A stretch of 64,000 bases of DNA from NCBI GenBank assembly GCA_002478565.1, contig DLPC01000006.1:1-64000 (forward strand), read 5' to 3'. The stretch comes from Flavobacteriales bacterium UBA7468 (GTDB taxonomy: Bacteria; Bacteroidota; Bacteroidia; Flavobacteriales_D; Crocinitomicaceae). A program made the position numbers and the translations under genes. The notes under the pieces are model-generated. The model did not search any database. It had not been told where the DNA came from and was given only the letters and a program-made list of their open reading frames with translations. Positions 16,149-25,122 of the stretch are shown piece after piece (within the stretch, counting starts at the first letter, position 1; every line of letters begins with the position of its first letter).

Positions 16149-17611
16149 TGGCTAACCCTATTCGGAAACTAGCTGGTCAGACTGCCATTTATGGCTTACC
16201 GTCTATCATTGGGCGCCTGCTCAACTATTTGCTAGTTCCGCTACACACCTACTACTTTGCTCAAACCTCAGATTACGGGGTCATCTCTGAATTGTATGCC
16301 TGGGTGGCCTTTTTAATAGTACTGCTCACTTTTGGAATGGAAACGGCTTTTTTCCGTTTCTTGCAAAATGAAGCTGATAAAGAAAAGGCCTACAATACTG
16401 CATTTTGGTCAGTAGTTGGAGTCAACGTGCTCTTTTATGCCGCCTTACTGTTTTTCAACAACGACATCGCTACAGCTTTACTCTTTGAAGGACACAACGA
16501 ATATGTCGTATTATTAGGCACAATTGTCATGATTGACGCCATTACAGCTTTACCGCTAGCAAAGTTGCGCGCCGAGGAAAAAGCCCTTCGCTTTGCCGGG
16601 ATTCAAATGCTGAGCATTGGTTTAAATATTGGGCTTAACCTCATCGCCATGATTTTCTTTTTCAGTGCTGACAGACCTGAGGAAGGCATCTTGTTTATTT
16701 TGCTTGCCAATCTTGTCGCATCCCTCGCCAAACCGTTGTTATTATATGATCACATTTTCAAAGTAGCAATAGTTAAAGATTGGGCGCTATACAAACGCAT
16801 GTGGATTTACGCCGTTCCATTAGTCATAGCAGGGTTCGCGGGCATCATCAACGAAACCTTTGACCGCATTCTTTTAAAACACCTCCTCTACGACCCCAGT
16901 ATACCCGATTCTTTGACTTATGCTGAGTCACAGGTTGGCATCTACAGCGCTTGTTATAAATTGGCCATGTTAGTGACGATTATCTTGCAGGCCTATCGCT
17001 ATGCGGCTGAGCCTTTTTTCTTTCGTCAAATGCAAAACCAAGACCGAAACACAGTTTATGTGAAGGTCATGAATCTTTTTGTTGCTATGGTCTGTGCGGT
17101 TTTTCTAATGGTGAGTTTGAATATCGATATTTTCAAGCATTTCATACAAAAAGAGGCCTATTGGGAGGGGTTGAAAGTGGTGCCTATTTTGTTGATTGCT
17201 AATATTTTTCTGGGTATTTATTACAACCAAAGTATTTGGTACAAACTTAGTGGAAAGACACAATACGGCGCCTATATTACCATTGCGGGTGCAATTTTGA
17301 CAATTGCTATTAATGTTTATTACATTCCGAAGTATCAATACATGGCGAGCGCTTGGGCTACACTCATTGTTTATGGTTTCCAAATGACCCTCTCTTATTT
17401 TCTTGGGCAGCGCCATTTCCCGATTCCATATAACCTCAAAAAGTTCTTTTTGTACTTGAGCTTAAGCTTGGTGATTTTCTTTATAGGTAGCAACATTACT
17501 TTTGCCAAAGCCATCATCAATCACTTCTTCCACAACCTACTCATTTTAGGATTCGTGCTTTTCGTTTTTTCAATGGAAAAAAACAACTTAAAAGCCAATA
17601 GCACGCACTAA
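16148..17611 (+). CDS. Polysaccharide/lipid-linked oligosaccharide flippase (Wzx/MATE-like)
   Basis: 487 residues with about 12-14 hydrophobic helices. The N-terminus (LAGQTAIYGLPSIIGRLLNY) is typical of the polysaccharide transport family in Bacteroidota. It likely flips undecaprenyl-linked oligosaccharides across the inner membrane for surface polysaccharide assembly. It overlaps the enoyl-CoA hydratase stop by one base (TAATG). The GT4 gene three genes upstream may share the pathway, but no full polysaccharide cluster is present here. Confidence 0.88.
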   Translation: MANPIRKLAGQTAIYGLPSIIGRLLNYLLVPLHTYYFAQTSDYGVISELYAWVAFLIVLLTFGMETAFFRFLQNEADKEKAYNTAFWSVVGVNVLFYAALLFFNNDIATALLFEGHNEYVVLLGTIVMIDAITALPLAKLRAEEKALRFAGIQMLSIGLNIGLNLIAMIFFFSADRPEEGILFILLANLVASLAKPLLLYDHIFKVAIVKDWALYKRMWIYAVPLVIAGFAGIINETFDRILLKHLLYDPSIPDSLTYAESQVGIYSACYKLAMLVTIILQAYRYAAEPFFFRQMQNQDRNTVYVKVMNLFVAMVCAVFLMVSLNIDIFKHFIQKEAYWEGLKVVPILLIANIFLGIYYNQSIWYKLSGKTQYGAYITIAGAILTIAINVYYIPKYQYMASAWATLIVYGFQMTLSYFLGQRHFPIPYNLKKFFLYLSLSLVIFFIGSNITFAKAIINHFFHNLLILGFVLFVFSMEKNNLKANSTH

Positions 17612-17657
17612 TTGAACTTTTTATGCGTTAGGGTGTTTCTTAAGTTACCGAATCGCT

Positions 17658-17665
17658 TAACTTTG
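17658..17665 (+). promoter_or_regulatory. Promoter -7 element (TAACTTTG) of dxs
   Basis: Exact TAnnTTTG match, 5 bases before the dxs ATG, so dxs is probably transcribed as a leaderless or near-leaderless message. Confidence 0.65.
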
Positions 17666-17670
17666 TTACT

Positions 17671-19629
17671 ATGTCAAACCACCCCTATACGCCAGGTCCT
17701 CTTTTAGCTCAAATTACTGTACCTAGTGATCTCCGTGAAAAGTTTGACCAAGAACAACTTCCACAAATCTCTCAAGAGTTGCGTCAATATATTGTTGATG
17801 TCATCTCAGAAATTGGCAATTCGCATTTCGGTGCTTCGCTCGGTGTAGTTGAACTTACAGTAGCCCTCCATTATGCCTTTAATACCCCTTATGATCAACT
17901 CGTTTGGGACGTTGGGCACCAAGCCTATGGGCACAAAATCTTGACTGGCCGCCGCGATAAATTTCATACAAACCGCAACAAAGGCGGGATTTCTGGCTTC
18001 CCAAAACGTTCAGAATCCGAATACGATACTTTTGGTGTTGGGCATTCTTCTACATCCATTTCTGCTGCGCTTGGTATGGCCGTTGCGAACCACTACAAAG
18101 GAGAAACAAACCGTCAACACATTGCAGTCATAGGAGATGGCGCCATGACCGCCGGCTTAGCTTTTGAGGGGCTCAACCACGCTGGCTTCGAAAAAGATGC
18201 CAATTTGCTCGTTATTCTCAATGACAACTGCATGTCCATTGACCCTAACGTAGGGGCTTTAAAAGAATACTTAACTGATATCACTACCTCTCATACTTAT
18301 AACAAAGTAAAAGACGAGGTATGGAAATTACTAGGGAAAATTTCCAAGTTTGGCCCTGATGCGCAAACCATTGCCTCGAAGGTTTCCAACGCATTGAAAG
18401 GCACCCTACTCAAGCAATCGAACCTATTTGAAGCGCTCAATTTCCGCTATTTCGGCCCAGTAGACGGCCACGACGTAATCGGTTTAGCCAAAATACTAGA
18501 AGACCTTAAAGATATTCCCGGCCCTAAAATCTTACATTGTATCACACGTAAAGGAGCGGGCTATAAATTTTCTGAAGAAGGAAACCCTACCAAATGGCAT
18601 GCACCAGGTGTATTCAACAAAGAAACCGGTGAAATCGTCAAAATTGTACCAAAATCACCACAACCACCAAAATACCAAGATGTTTTTGGCCATTCTATCG
18701 TTGAATTAGCCGAAAAAAACGAAAAAATCATGGGTGTTACGCCCGCAATGCCTTCAGGTTGTTCGCTCAATATCATGATGCAAGCCATGCCTAAACGCGC
18801 GTTTGATGTCGGTATTGCCGAACAACACGCCGTTACTTTCAGTGCCGGTCTTGCTACTCAAGGAATGGTGCCTTTTTGTAACATCTACTCCTCCTTCATG
18901 CAGCGCGCTTTTGATCAAGTATTGCACGATGTCGCTTTGCAAAATTTGAATGTAGTATTTTGTCTGGATCGTGGAGGATTAGTAGGAGCAGATGGTGCCA
19001 CGCATCACGGCGCATATGACCTCGCCTATATGCGCATGATTCCAAACATGACCGTCGCTGCGCCAATGAACGAAGAAGAGTTGCGCAACCTGATGTATAC
19101 TGCTCAGCTTCCTGATCAAGGTCCGTTCTCGATTCGATATCCACGTGGAAACGGTGTCATGACCGAATGGAAGACCCCTTTTAAAGAAATCAAGGTTGGT
19201 CAGGGCAGAAAAGTAACCGCGGGTGAAGACATCGCTATTCTTACCATTGGACACCCTGGTAATTTTGCACAAGAAGCCATCGAAGCGCTTAAAGGTTCAG
19301 GAGTTTCTATTGCTCATTACGATATGCGTTTTGTGAAACCCCTAGACACACTTCTTTTACACGAAGTTTTCGGTAAATTCAAAAAAGTCATCACAGTTGA
19401 GGACGGCTGCTTGATGGGCGGCTTTGGTTCAGCAGTACTCGAATTCATGGTAGATCAAAAATATCATGCTGAAGTCATCCGCTTAGGAATCCCTGACGAA
19501 TACATTCATCACGGAACCCAAGAAGAACTTTGGGCAGATTGTCGCTTCGATACAGCGTCAATTGTCGCTACCATTTCTCAAATTTTCAACCTGAATCAAG
19601 AAAAAAATCTGCAGCAGCATATCGGTTAA
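17671..19629 (+). CDS. dxs: 1-deoxy-D-xylulose-5-phosphate synthase
   Basis: 652 residues. Thiamine-diphosphate signature GDGAMTAGLAFEG followed by NDNCMSIDPNVGAL; the DVGHQAYGHKILTGR segment and the transketolase pyrimidine domain (FDVGIAEQHAVTFSAGLA, with the catalytic Glu) are all intact, as is the HHGAYDLAYMR segment. It condenses pyruvate with glyceraldehyde 3-phosphate to give DXP, the first step of the MEP isoprenoid pathway. This fits the uppS gene later in the window, which uses the resulting prenyl diphosphates. Monocistronic, with its own near-leaderless promoter. Confidence 0.97.
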   Translation: MSNHPYTPGPLLAQITVPSDLREKFDQEQLPQISQELRQYIVDVISEIGNSHFGASLGVVELTVALHYAFNTPYDQLVWDVGHQAYGHKILTGRRDKFHTNRNKGGISGFPKRSESEYDTFGVGHSSTSISAALGMAVANHYKGETNRQHIAVIGDGAMTAGLAFEGLNHAGFEKDANLLVILNDNCMSIDPNVGALKEYLTDITTSHTYNKVKDEVWKLLGKISKFGPDAQTIASKVSNALKGTLLKQSNLFEALNFRYFGPVDGHDVIGLAKILEDLKDIPGPKILHCITRKGAGYKFSEEGNPTKWHAPGVFNKETGEIVKIVPKSPQPPKYQDVFGHSIVELAEKNEKIMGVTPAMPSGCSLNIMMQAMPKRAFDVGIAEQHAVTFSAGLATQGMVPFCNIYSSFMQRAFDQVLHDVALQNLNVVFCLDRGGLVGADGATHHGAYDLAYMRMIPNMTVAAPMNEEELRNLMYTAQLPDQGPFSIRYPRGNGVMTEWKTPFKEIKVGQGRKVTAGEDIAILTIGHPGNFAQEAIEALKGSGVSIAHYDMRFVKPLDTLLLHEVFGKFKKVITVEDGCLMGGFGSAVLEFMVDQKYHAEVIRLGIPDEYIHHGTQEELWADCRFDTASIVATISQIFNLNQEKNLQQHIG

Positions 19630-19631
19630 AA

Positions 19632-19657
19632 CCAAATTATTGTAATTTGGACCAAAA
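19632..19657 (+). promoter_or_regulatory. Candidate operator upstream of the sugar transporter-Nudix operon
   Basis: A perfect 8-bp inverted repeat CCAAATTA-TTG-TAATTTGG (19632-19650) overlaps a second palindrome TTTGGACCAAA (19646-19656). The 21 bases 19637-19657 match the left arm of the locus-wide site (TTATTGTA) exactly but only 5 of 8 positions of the right arm. It lies 15 bases before the ATG, so it could be the autoregulatory site of the downstream regulator. Confidence 0.4.
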
Positions 19658-19671
19658 CTTTAACCAATACC

Positions 19672-21093
19672 ATGCAAAAAACTAACTACAGCGCATTCGC
19701 TACGCTGATTGTCATCTTTTTCTTTTGGGGCTTCGTTGCCGCAAGTAATGACATCCTTATCCCTGTATTTAAAAAAGCCTTAAACCTTACACAAAGTAAG
19801 GTGCTTTGGATTCAAAATACTTTTTATGTGGCTTATACCGTAGGTTCACTCATCTATTTTGCTACTTCCTCTTTGCTCAAAAGAGATTTATTCAATCGCA
19901 TTGGATACCGTAATGGCCTAGCATTAGGTCTTTTGGTTTCCGCTCTCGGAACATTACTATTTATTCCAGCTTCTTCAAACGGTGGTTCATTTCCAATGTT
20001 ATTAGGTGGTTTGTTTATCGTTGGTATCGGTTTCGCTTTTCAACAAATGGCCGCCAACCCGCTCGCTATTCAAATGGGTGATCCTGCAAAAGGCAATGTG
20101 CGCTTGAGTATGGCTGGCGGAATCAATAATCTTGGTACCACGATAGGGCCAGTTATTGTTTCTTTTGCCATTTTTGGAAGCCCAAGCGGCCCTTCAGAAC
20201 TAGACTTAAACGCAGTTCAAATCCCGTATCTTGTTTTAGGAGCCGTTTTTGTTTTGGCTGCCCTCTTTTTTAAATTCTCCAACCTTCCAGACCGCATCGG
20301 TGACGATAGCCAGAATGAACCTGGTGAAGTCTTGAGTACCTTACGTGAACCACAAGTACTTTTGGCCATGATTGCCATTTTTGTCTATGTAGGCGTAGAA
20401 GTTGCTACGGCAAGTAATTTACCTGAATTCATGAAACAACATTTAGGCAAAAAAGAAAGCGAAGTGGCACCTTTTGTATCATTATTCTGGGCCAGCATGA
20501 TGATTGGACGTTGGGCATCAGCAGCAGGTGTCTTTGAAAAATCTAAACTATTTAATCGCCTAATGGGTGTTTTATTACCCCTGGTTGCCTTTAGTATTTT
20601 TGCGCTTGCTAATACAATTGGTGGGTCAGATATTTCCACCTTGCTGCCTTACGTTGGTATGGTTTTCGTACTTATTGCAGCCGATTTCATTTCAAACGGC
20701 AACCCGGTACGCCAGGTGGTGTTGTATTCCGCTTTAGGTTCCTTGGCACTTATCATTGGGATTTTTAGTTCCGGCTACATCAGTGTCTTTGCCTTTATTT
20801 CTGTAGGTTTATTTTGTAGTACGCTTTGGCCGTGCATCTTTACCTTAGGCATTGCTGGCTTAGGAAAACGCACCAATACAGCATCTAGTCTACTCATTTT
20901 GATGATCATGGGTGGTGGATTCGTTACGTTGGCTCAAGGTACCTTAGCCGACAAAAATTTACTTGGCATTCAACAATCGTATTGGGTTGGCGTAGCTTGT
21001 TTCGCATATTTAATTTATTTTGCAATTCGCACCGCTGCTATATTAAAAAGCAAAGGCGTTCAAACCTTTGAAAGCACAGGAGCCGGACACTAA
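19672..21093 (+). CDS. MFS sugar:H+ symporter, FucP/GluP (FGHS) family
   Basis: 473 residues with 12 predicted membrane helices. The start FFFWGFVAASNDILIPVFK and the segment GIGFAFQQMAANPLAIQMG are characteristic of the fucose-galactose-glucose-hexuronate:H+ symporter family. It probably imports the monosaccharide (glucose is the likely candidate) or short oligosaccharide released by the downstream GH16/GH3 enzymes. The Nudix regulator starts 4 bases after its stop codon, so they form an operon. Sugar specificity cannot be read from sequence alone. Confidence 0.88.
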   Translation: MQKTNYSAFATLIVIFFFWGFVAASNDILIPVFKKALNLTQSKVLWIQNTFYVAYTVGSLIYFATSSLLKRDLFNRIGYRNGLALGLLVSALGTLLFIPASSNGGSFPMLLGGLFIVGIGFAFQQMAANPLAIQMGDPAKGNVRLSMAGGINNLGTTIGPVIVSFAIFGSPSGPSELDLNAVQIPYLVLGAVFVLAALFFKFSNLPDRIGDDSQNEPGEVLSTLREPQVLLAMIAIFVYVGVEVATASNLPEFMKQHLGKKESEVAPFVSLFWASMMIGRWASAAGVFEKSKLFNRLMGVLLPLVAFSIFALANTIGGSDISTLLPYVGMVFVLIAADFISNGNPVRQVVLYSALGSLALIIGIFSSGYISVFAFISVGLFCSTLWPCIFTLGIAGLGKRTNTASSLLILMIMGGGFVTLAQGTLADKNLLGIQQSYWVGVACFAYLIYFAIRTAAILKSKGVQTFESTGAGH

Positions 21094-21097
21094 GCTT

Positions 21098-21793
21098 ATG
21101 TATAAAATAGAATTCAACGACTTTTTCACCTCCGCGTTTTCTGTTGACTGCATCATTTTTGGATACGAGGAAGGCGAAATCAAAGTGCTGCTGATCAAAA
21201 GGGCAATGGAACCCTATGATAATTATTGGGCCATCCCTGGTGACCTCGTTTATCCCGATGAAGATCTTCCTGTTGCGGCAGAGCGAATCTTGAAAGAATT
21301 GACAGGGCTTGATCACATTCAAATGCACCAATCACAATCCTTTGGTCATCCCAACAGGCACCCACAAGGAAGAGTAATAACTATTGCACACTTTGCTTTG
21401 GTTCGAATTGAAGACTTTCAAGTAAAAGCTTCCTCTTGGGCCGATGACATCAGTTGGGTTTCCATGAACAATATGCCGACTTTAGCATTCGACCATAATC
21501 ATATATTGGAAAACACCTATGAAATGCTCAAGCAAAAACTTCAAAACGAACCCGTTTGTTTTGATTTACTGCCCGAACGTTTTACTTTGAGTGATTTCCA
21601 ACAACTTTATGAATATGCCTTTAATCAAGAGATGGATAAGGCTAATTTCAGAAAGAAAATTAAAAACATACCGCTGCTTGCTTTAAACGAAAAGCAAAAA
21701 AATGTAAAACACAGACCTGCCAAACTCTTTTCTTTCGATGTTGAGGCATATAAAGAACTGAAAAAGGATGTGGGATACAGTTTTAAAATGTAG
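21098..21793 (+). CDS. Nudix-domain transcriptional regulator (NrtR/AraR-like)
   Basis: 231 residues from the ATG at 21098. An in-frame ATG at 21068 would overlap the transporter by 26 bases; the later start matches the usual family beginning and is preferred. Residues 1-140 form a Nudix domain with a damaged catalytic box: R63-I64-L65-K66-E67-L68-T69-G70-L71 instead of REUxEExGU. A C-terminal winged-helix-like segment (about 150-231, with LSDFQQLYEYAF and NFRKKIKN) completes the layout of Nudix-related regulators, in which the Nudix domain senses a sugar phosphate or nucleotide instead of hydrolysing it. Its place beside a sugar transporter and a SusC/D operon points to sugar control. It is the natural candidate to bind the 21-bp palindromes nearby. 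Confidence 0.85.
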   Translation: MYKIEFNDFFTSAFSVDCIIFGYEEGEIKVLLIKRAMEPYDNYWAIPGDLVYPDEDLPVAAERILKELTGLDHIQMHQSQSFGHPNRHPQGRVITIAHFALVRIEDFQVKASSWADDISWVSMNNMPTLAFDHNHILENTYEMLKQKLQNEPVCFDLLPERFTLSDFQQLYEYAFNQEMDKANFRKKIKNIPLLALNEKQKNVKHRPAKLFSFDVEAYKELKKDVGYSFKM

Positions 21794-21803
21794 AAATTCT
21801 TAC

Positions 21804-21824
21804 TTATTGTATTTTTTACAATAA
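21804..21824 (+). promoter_or_regulatory. Palindromic operator, copy 1 (perfect 8-bp arms)
   Basis: TTATTGTA-TTTTT-TACAATAA, a perfect inverted repeat 10 bases after the regulator stop codon. Near-copies lie at 21952-21972 and 30888-30908. A -7-like element (TATCTTCG, 21831-21838) starts 6 bases downstream, with a TTG (21807-21809) inside the palindrome 21 bases before it, so a bound protein would cover the promoter. Confidence 0.6.
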
Positions 21825-21842
21825 TATTTGTATCTTCGAATC

Positions 21843-21917
21843 TCGCTTTCACTCTAAACGAAGCGTTAAACAGGTTAATAATCAGGAAACGGAGAGGAGT
21901 GTCTCCGTTTCTTTTTT
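21843..21917 (+). ncRNA. Possible ~75-nt terminated RNA between regulator and susC
   Basis: A -7-like element (21831-21838) would start a transcript near 21843 that ends at a strong terminator (21886-21917). The interval has no open frame of note. It could fold a 5' stem (CGCTT 21844-21848 with AAGCG 21861-21865) before the terminator hairpin. Alternatively the terminator simply closes the transporter-Nudix operon and the promoter match is chance. Confidence 0.3.
21886..21917 (+). terminator. Rho-independent terminator
   Basis: A perfect 10-bp stem (GAAACGGAGA 21886-21895 with TCTCCGTTTC 21902-21911) with a 6-base loop is followed by six T (21912-21917). It closes transcription from the transporter-Nudix side before the susC promoter. 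Confidence 0.88.
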
Positions 21918-21951
21918 AGTAAAATACTGATTATCTGAATTATAACAATTG

Positions 21952-21972
21952 TTATTGTTCTTTTTACCATAA
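21952..21972 (+). promoter_or_regulatory. Palindromic operator, copy 2, upstream of susC
   Basis: TTATTGTT-CTTTT-TACCATAA differs from copy 1 at three positions. It ends 12 bases before the susC -7 element (21985-21992), in the region where a regulator would meet RNA polymerase. Confidence 0.55.
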
Positions 21973-21984
21973 TTAAATTTTTTC

Positions 21985-21992
21985 TATATTTA
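21985..21992 (+). promoter_or_regulatory. Promoter -7 element (TATATTTA) of the susC operon
   Basis: TATATTTA, a one-base variant of TAnnTTTG, 24 bases before the ATG. The same string with the same flank (CTATATTTAACCCA) occurs before the CBM-T9SS gene at 30961, suggesting the two promoters are co-regulated. Confidence 0.6.
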
Positions 21993-22016
21993 ACCCACTC
22001 TAAAACTAAAACGACT

Positions 22017-25000
22017 ATGATCAGAAAACTCGTCATGGCACTGTTGTGTAGCATCGGTGTCACGCAAGTCTATGGACAAGCCAAAACTGTAAGCGGTACC
22101 ATACTCAATGAGCGCTCAGAGGGCATTCCATACGTGAAAGTTCTTGTGAAAAACACAAGCAAACCTGTCCTCAGTGACGCAAAAGGGCTTTTTCAAATCC
22201 CAGTAAACAATCCTGATAGTGCCATTTTGGTGCTGACAGCAATGGGTTACGAAAAATTAGAATACCCTTTAGCCGGAAAAACAAACGTGACCATCCTATT
22301 GACCTCTATTACACAGGACACTAAAGATATTGTGGTTATTGGTTATGGTTCGGCCAAAACCAAAGAACTTACTGGCGCCACATCCAAAGTAAAAGGTGAA
22401 GACATCGAAAAAATGAACATGACCCGCATGGATCAAGCGCTTCAAGGTCAAGTTTCTGGTGTAACCATCTCAAGTAATTCAGGTTCTCCGGGCGGCTCTT
22501 CAAATATCCGCATACGCGGTTTGTCCACTTTTGGAGACAATGACCCTCTTATTCTTGTTGATGGTGTCGTCTACGATTCAGAAGGACTCAATGCCTTAAA
22601 CCCTGCAGATATCAAATCAATCAACGTGCTAAAAGATGCTACTGCAGGTATTTATGGCGTTCGTGCAGCTAACGGAGTCATCATTGTAGAAACAAAAAAC
22701 GGATCTGTCAATCGAAAGCCAAGCATCGAATACAACGGCTATTATGGCATGCAACAGACCGCACGACGCCTCGATTTACTCACTGCTGAAGAATATGCAG
22801 TCATTAAAAATGAAGCTTTTGCCTTTGGTGGTCAAGCTATGCCATTTGGCAATACAAATTTAGGTACCGGAACTAACTGGCAAGACTCCGTATTTAGCAA
22901 CGCTCCTGTTCAAAGCCACAACTTATCTTTAAATGGAGGAACACTCAACACGCGCTACTCGATAGGTTTAGGTTATTTCAACCAAGACGGTATTGTCGGT
23001 GGAGACAAGGCCAATTTTGGCCGTTACAATGCCCGTATGAATTTCAGTACAGATATGTCTGACAAACTGAAACTCAATTCTGTATTGCTCTTTTCTTCTG
23101 ATATGCGCAGTACTTTACCTGAAAACGGTATTGGTTCTGTGCTATACAATACAATCAATGCGTTTCCAAATGAGCCTGTATATAGTGGTCCAAATACTTT
23201 TTCCTACATGGAAGAAGTCAGTGATATCATCAACCCGATTGCACAAATTCAGAATCAATACAACTGGAGCACAGCCAATAAATTCGTTGGAAAAGAAGAA
23301 TTCATTTACGAATTCAACGAAAACCTTTCCTTGACCAATCGCTTTAATTACAACTATGCAAACGTTGAAGCCAAGGTGTTTTCACCACTTGTATGGTACG
23401 GGGATGGTAAATATGCGAATACCGCAGCAAATGCTGAGCTCGAGTCACCTCAGGTAGAAATTGCAGATAGCGTCTTTATAGACCGCGGTGCAGCTGTATA
23501 CGAAGAGCGCTCTACCTTTCTAGACCTTACTTATGAAGCCTTCTTGAATTACGACAAGACTTTTGGAGAAAACCACAAAGTAAAAGGAACACTTGGCGCC
23601 TCGGTTTTCAAACGCGATGGATCTTCTTTAAGTGGTGTTGCTTATGGTATTCCAAATAATTCTATAGCCTATGCCGACATTTCTGCCAATACAGCACAAG
23701 GCGGATTTCTAAACAACACCAACTCTTGGGAATTTACAGAAAGACTTGTATCTGGCTTCTTTAGGGGAGAATATGCTTTCAAAGAAAAGTACATGGTATC
23801 CGGGATTTTACGCCGAGATGGTTCTAGTAAATTCGGACCAAATAGCCGCTATGGGATTTTCCCAACCATTTCAGGTGCATGGCTTATTTCTGACGAAGAT
23901 TTCTTCAAAAGCAAAAGCATTGACTACTTGAAACTCCGCATGAGCTATGGTGTTTCTGGTAATGACCAAATTCCAAACTTTGCCTATCGTGCTTTGCTCA
24001 ACGGTGAAGGAGTTTACGTCTTCAACGACCTCATCACGCAAGGAATTGCAATTGGTAGACCTGCAAACCCAGACCTTAAGTGGGAAACTACTCGTCAGTT
24101 CAACGTTGGTATTGACCTCACTTGGTTGAAAGTACTCAACTTTAGCACCAACTATTTTGTAAAAAACACCTTTGACTTATTATTCCAACCAGACGTTTCA
24201 GCAATCATTGGGTCTTATGGCCCAGGAGGATACCCACCAATTATCAATGCAGGCGACGTTTCAAACAAAGGTTGGGAATTTGAAGTAGCTTACAAATCAG
24301 ATGTTAAAAATTTACTTCAAACTAATCTTAGCTTCAACTTTACTTCTATCAATAACCAAGTCGTAAGTGTGCCTACAGGCGTAGAGTACATACCTGGCGC
24401 TAGTTTTAGCGTTGGTGGCGATGTAGCTACACGCTTCCAGGCGGGTTATGAAATTGGTTATTTCTTTGGTTACCAAACCGCTGGTATTTTCCAAACACAA
24501 GAAGAAATTGACAACGCTACAGTTGTACAAGAAGGTGCGCAACCAGGAGACCTCATTTTTGTAGACCAAAATGGAGATGGTAAAATCAATTTCTCCGACG
24601 ACTCAGACAAAACTTACCTAGGTTCTGCTATCCCTGATTTCACAATGGGTTTTGCTTTCAATTTCAAGATCAAAAGCTTTGACCTTTCTGGAAATGTTTA
24701 TTCCGCAATCGGTCAAGAAATCATTCGTAATTACGAGCGTCAGCAACCATATGCCAACCAATTGGCCTATGTAATTGACCGCTGGACAGGCCCGGGTTCA
24801 ACAAACGAGCACCCAAGGCTTACAACTGGCGCAACCAATAACAACCTCTTCTCTGATTACTACGTTGAGGATGGTTCTTTTGTAAGACTCAGAAACGTAC
24901 AATTTGGCTATACCTTGCCAAAAAATGCAGCCAAGAAAATTCACGTAGAAACCTTGCGTGTATATGTAGCTGCTAACAACATTTTAACACTGACAAGATA

Positions 25001-25112
25001 CATGGGCTTTGATCCAGATTTAGGGTCTTCGAATGTTTTATCTGCAGGTGTTGACTACGGAATGTATCCTCAAGCCCGCTCTATTATGAGTGGTATTCAA
25101 ATCAAATTTTAA
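22017..25112 (+). CDS. SusC/RagA-family TonB-dependent outer-membrane transporter
   Basis: 1031 residues. Signal peptide 1-20 (ending VYGQ), a carboxypeptidase-D-regulatory-like domain (about 24-100), a TonB-box-like IVVIGYG at about 105-111, a plug domain (IRIRGLSTFGDNDPLILVDG and NVLKDATAGIYGVRAANGV), then a 22-strand barrel ending in IQIKF. A calcium-loop-like DQNGDGKINFSDD is typical of the family. With SusD it forms the lid-and-barrel importer of oligosaccharides. First gene of the operon with susD, PKD lipoprotein, GH16 and GH3. The enzymes suggest the cargo is beta-1,3-glucan (laminarin) fragments, which is inference from context. Confidence 0.95.
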   Translation: MIRKLVMALLCSIGVTQVYGQAKTVSGTILNERSEGIPYVKVLVKNTSKPVLSDAKGLFQIPVNNPDSAILVLTAMGYEKLEYPLAGKTNVTILLTSITQDTKDIVVIGYGSAKTKELTGATSKVKGEDIEKMNMTRMDQALQGQVSGVTISSNSGSPGGSSNIRIRGLSTFGDNDPLILVDGVVYDSEGLNALNPADIKSINVLKDATAGIYGVRAANGVIIVETKNGSVNRKPSIEYNGYYGMQQTARRLDLLTAEEYAVIKNEAFAFGGQAMPFGNTNLGTGTNWQDSVFSNAPVQSHNLSLNGGTLNTRYSIGLGYFNQDGIVGGDKANFGRYNARMNFSTDMSDKLKLNSVLLFSSDMRSTLPENGIGSVLYNTINAFPNEPVYSGPNTFSYMEEVSDIINPIAQIQNQYNWSTANKFVGKEEFIYEFNENLSLTNRFNYNYANVEAKVFSPLVWYGDGKYANTAANAELESPQVEIADSVFIDRGAAVYEERSTFLDLTYEAFLNYDKTFGENHKVKGTLGASVFKRDGSSLSGVAYGIPNNSIAYADISANTAQGGFLNNTNSWEFTERLVSGFFRGEYAFKEKYMVSGILRRDGSSKFGPNSRYGIFPTISGAWLISDEDFFKSKSIDYLKLRMSYGVSGNDQIPNFAYRALLNGEGVYVFNDLITQGIAIGRPANPDLKWETTRQFNVGIDLTWLKVLNFSTNYFVKNTFDLLFQPDVSAIIGSYGPGGYPPIINAGDVSNKGWEFEVAYKSDVKNLLQTNLSFNFTSINNQVVSVPTGVEYIPGASFSVGGDVATRFQAGYEIGYFFGYQTAGIFQTQEEIDNATVVQEGAQPGDLIFVDQNGDGKINFSDDSDKTYLGSAIPDFTMGFAFNFKIKSFDLSGNVYSAIGQEIIRNYERQQPYANQLAYVIDRWTGPGSTNEHPRLTTGATNNNLFSDYYVEDGSFVRLRNVQFGYTLPKNAAKKIHVETLRVYVAANNILTLTRYMGFDPDLGSSNVLSAGVDYGMYPQARSIMSGIQIKF

Positions 25113-25122
25113 GCTGAAAGTC

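Noticed and set aside
11487..19629. A full surface-polysaccharide biosynthesis cluster around the GT4 and flippase genes
   Set aside because: Only two such genes are present, separated by a kinase and a hydratase; no polymerase, chain-length or sugar-nucleotide genes are seen.
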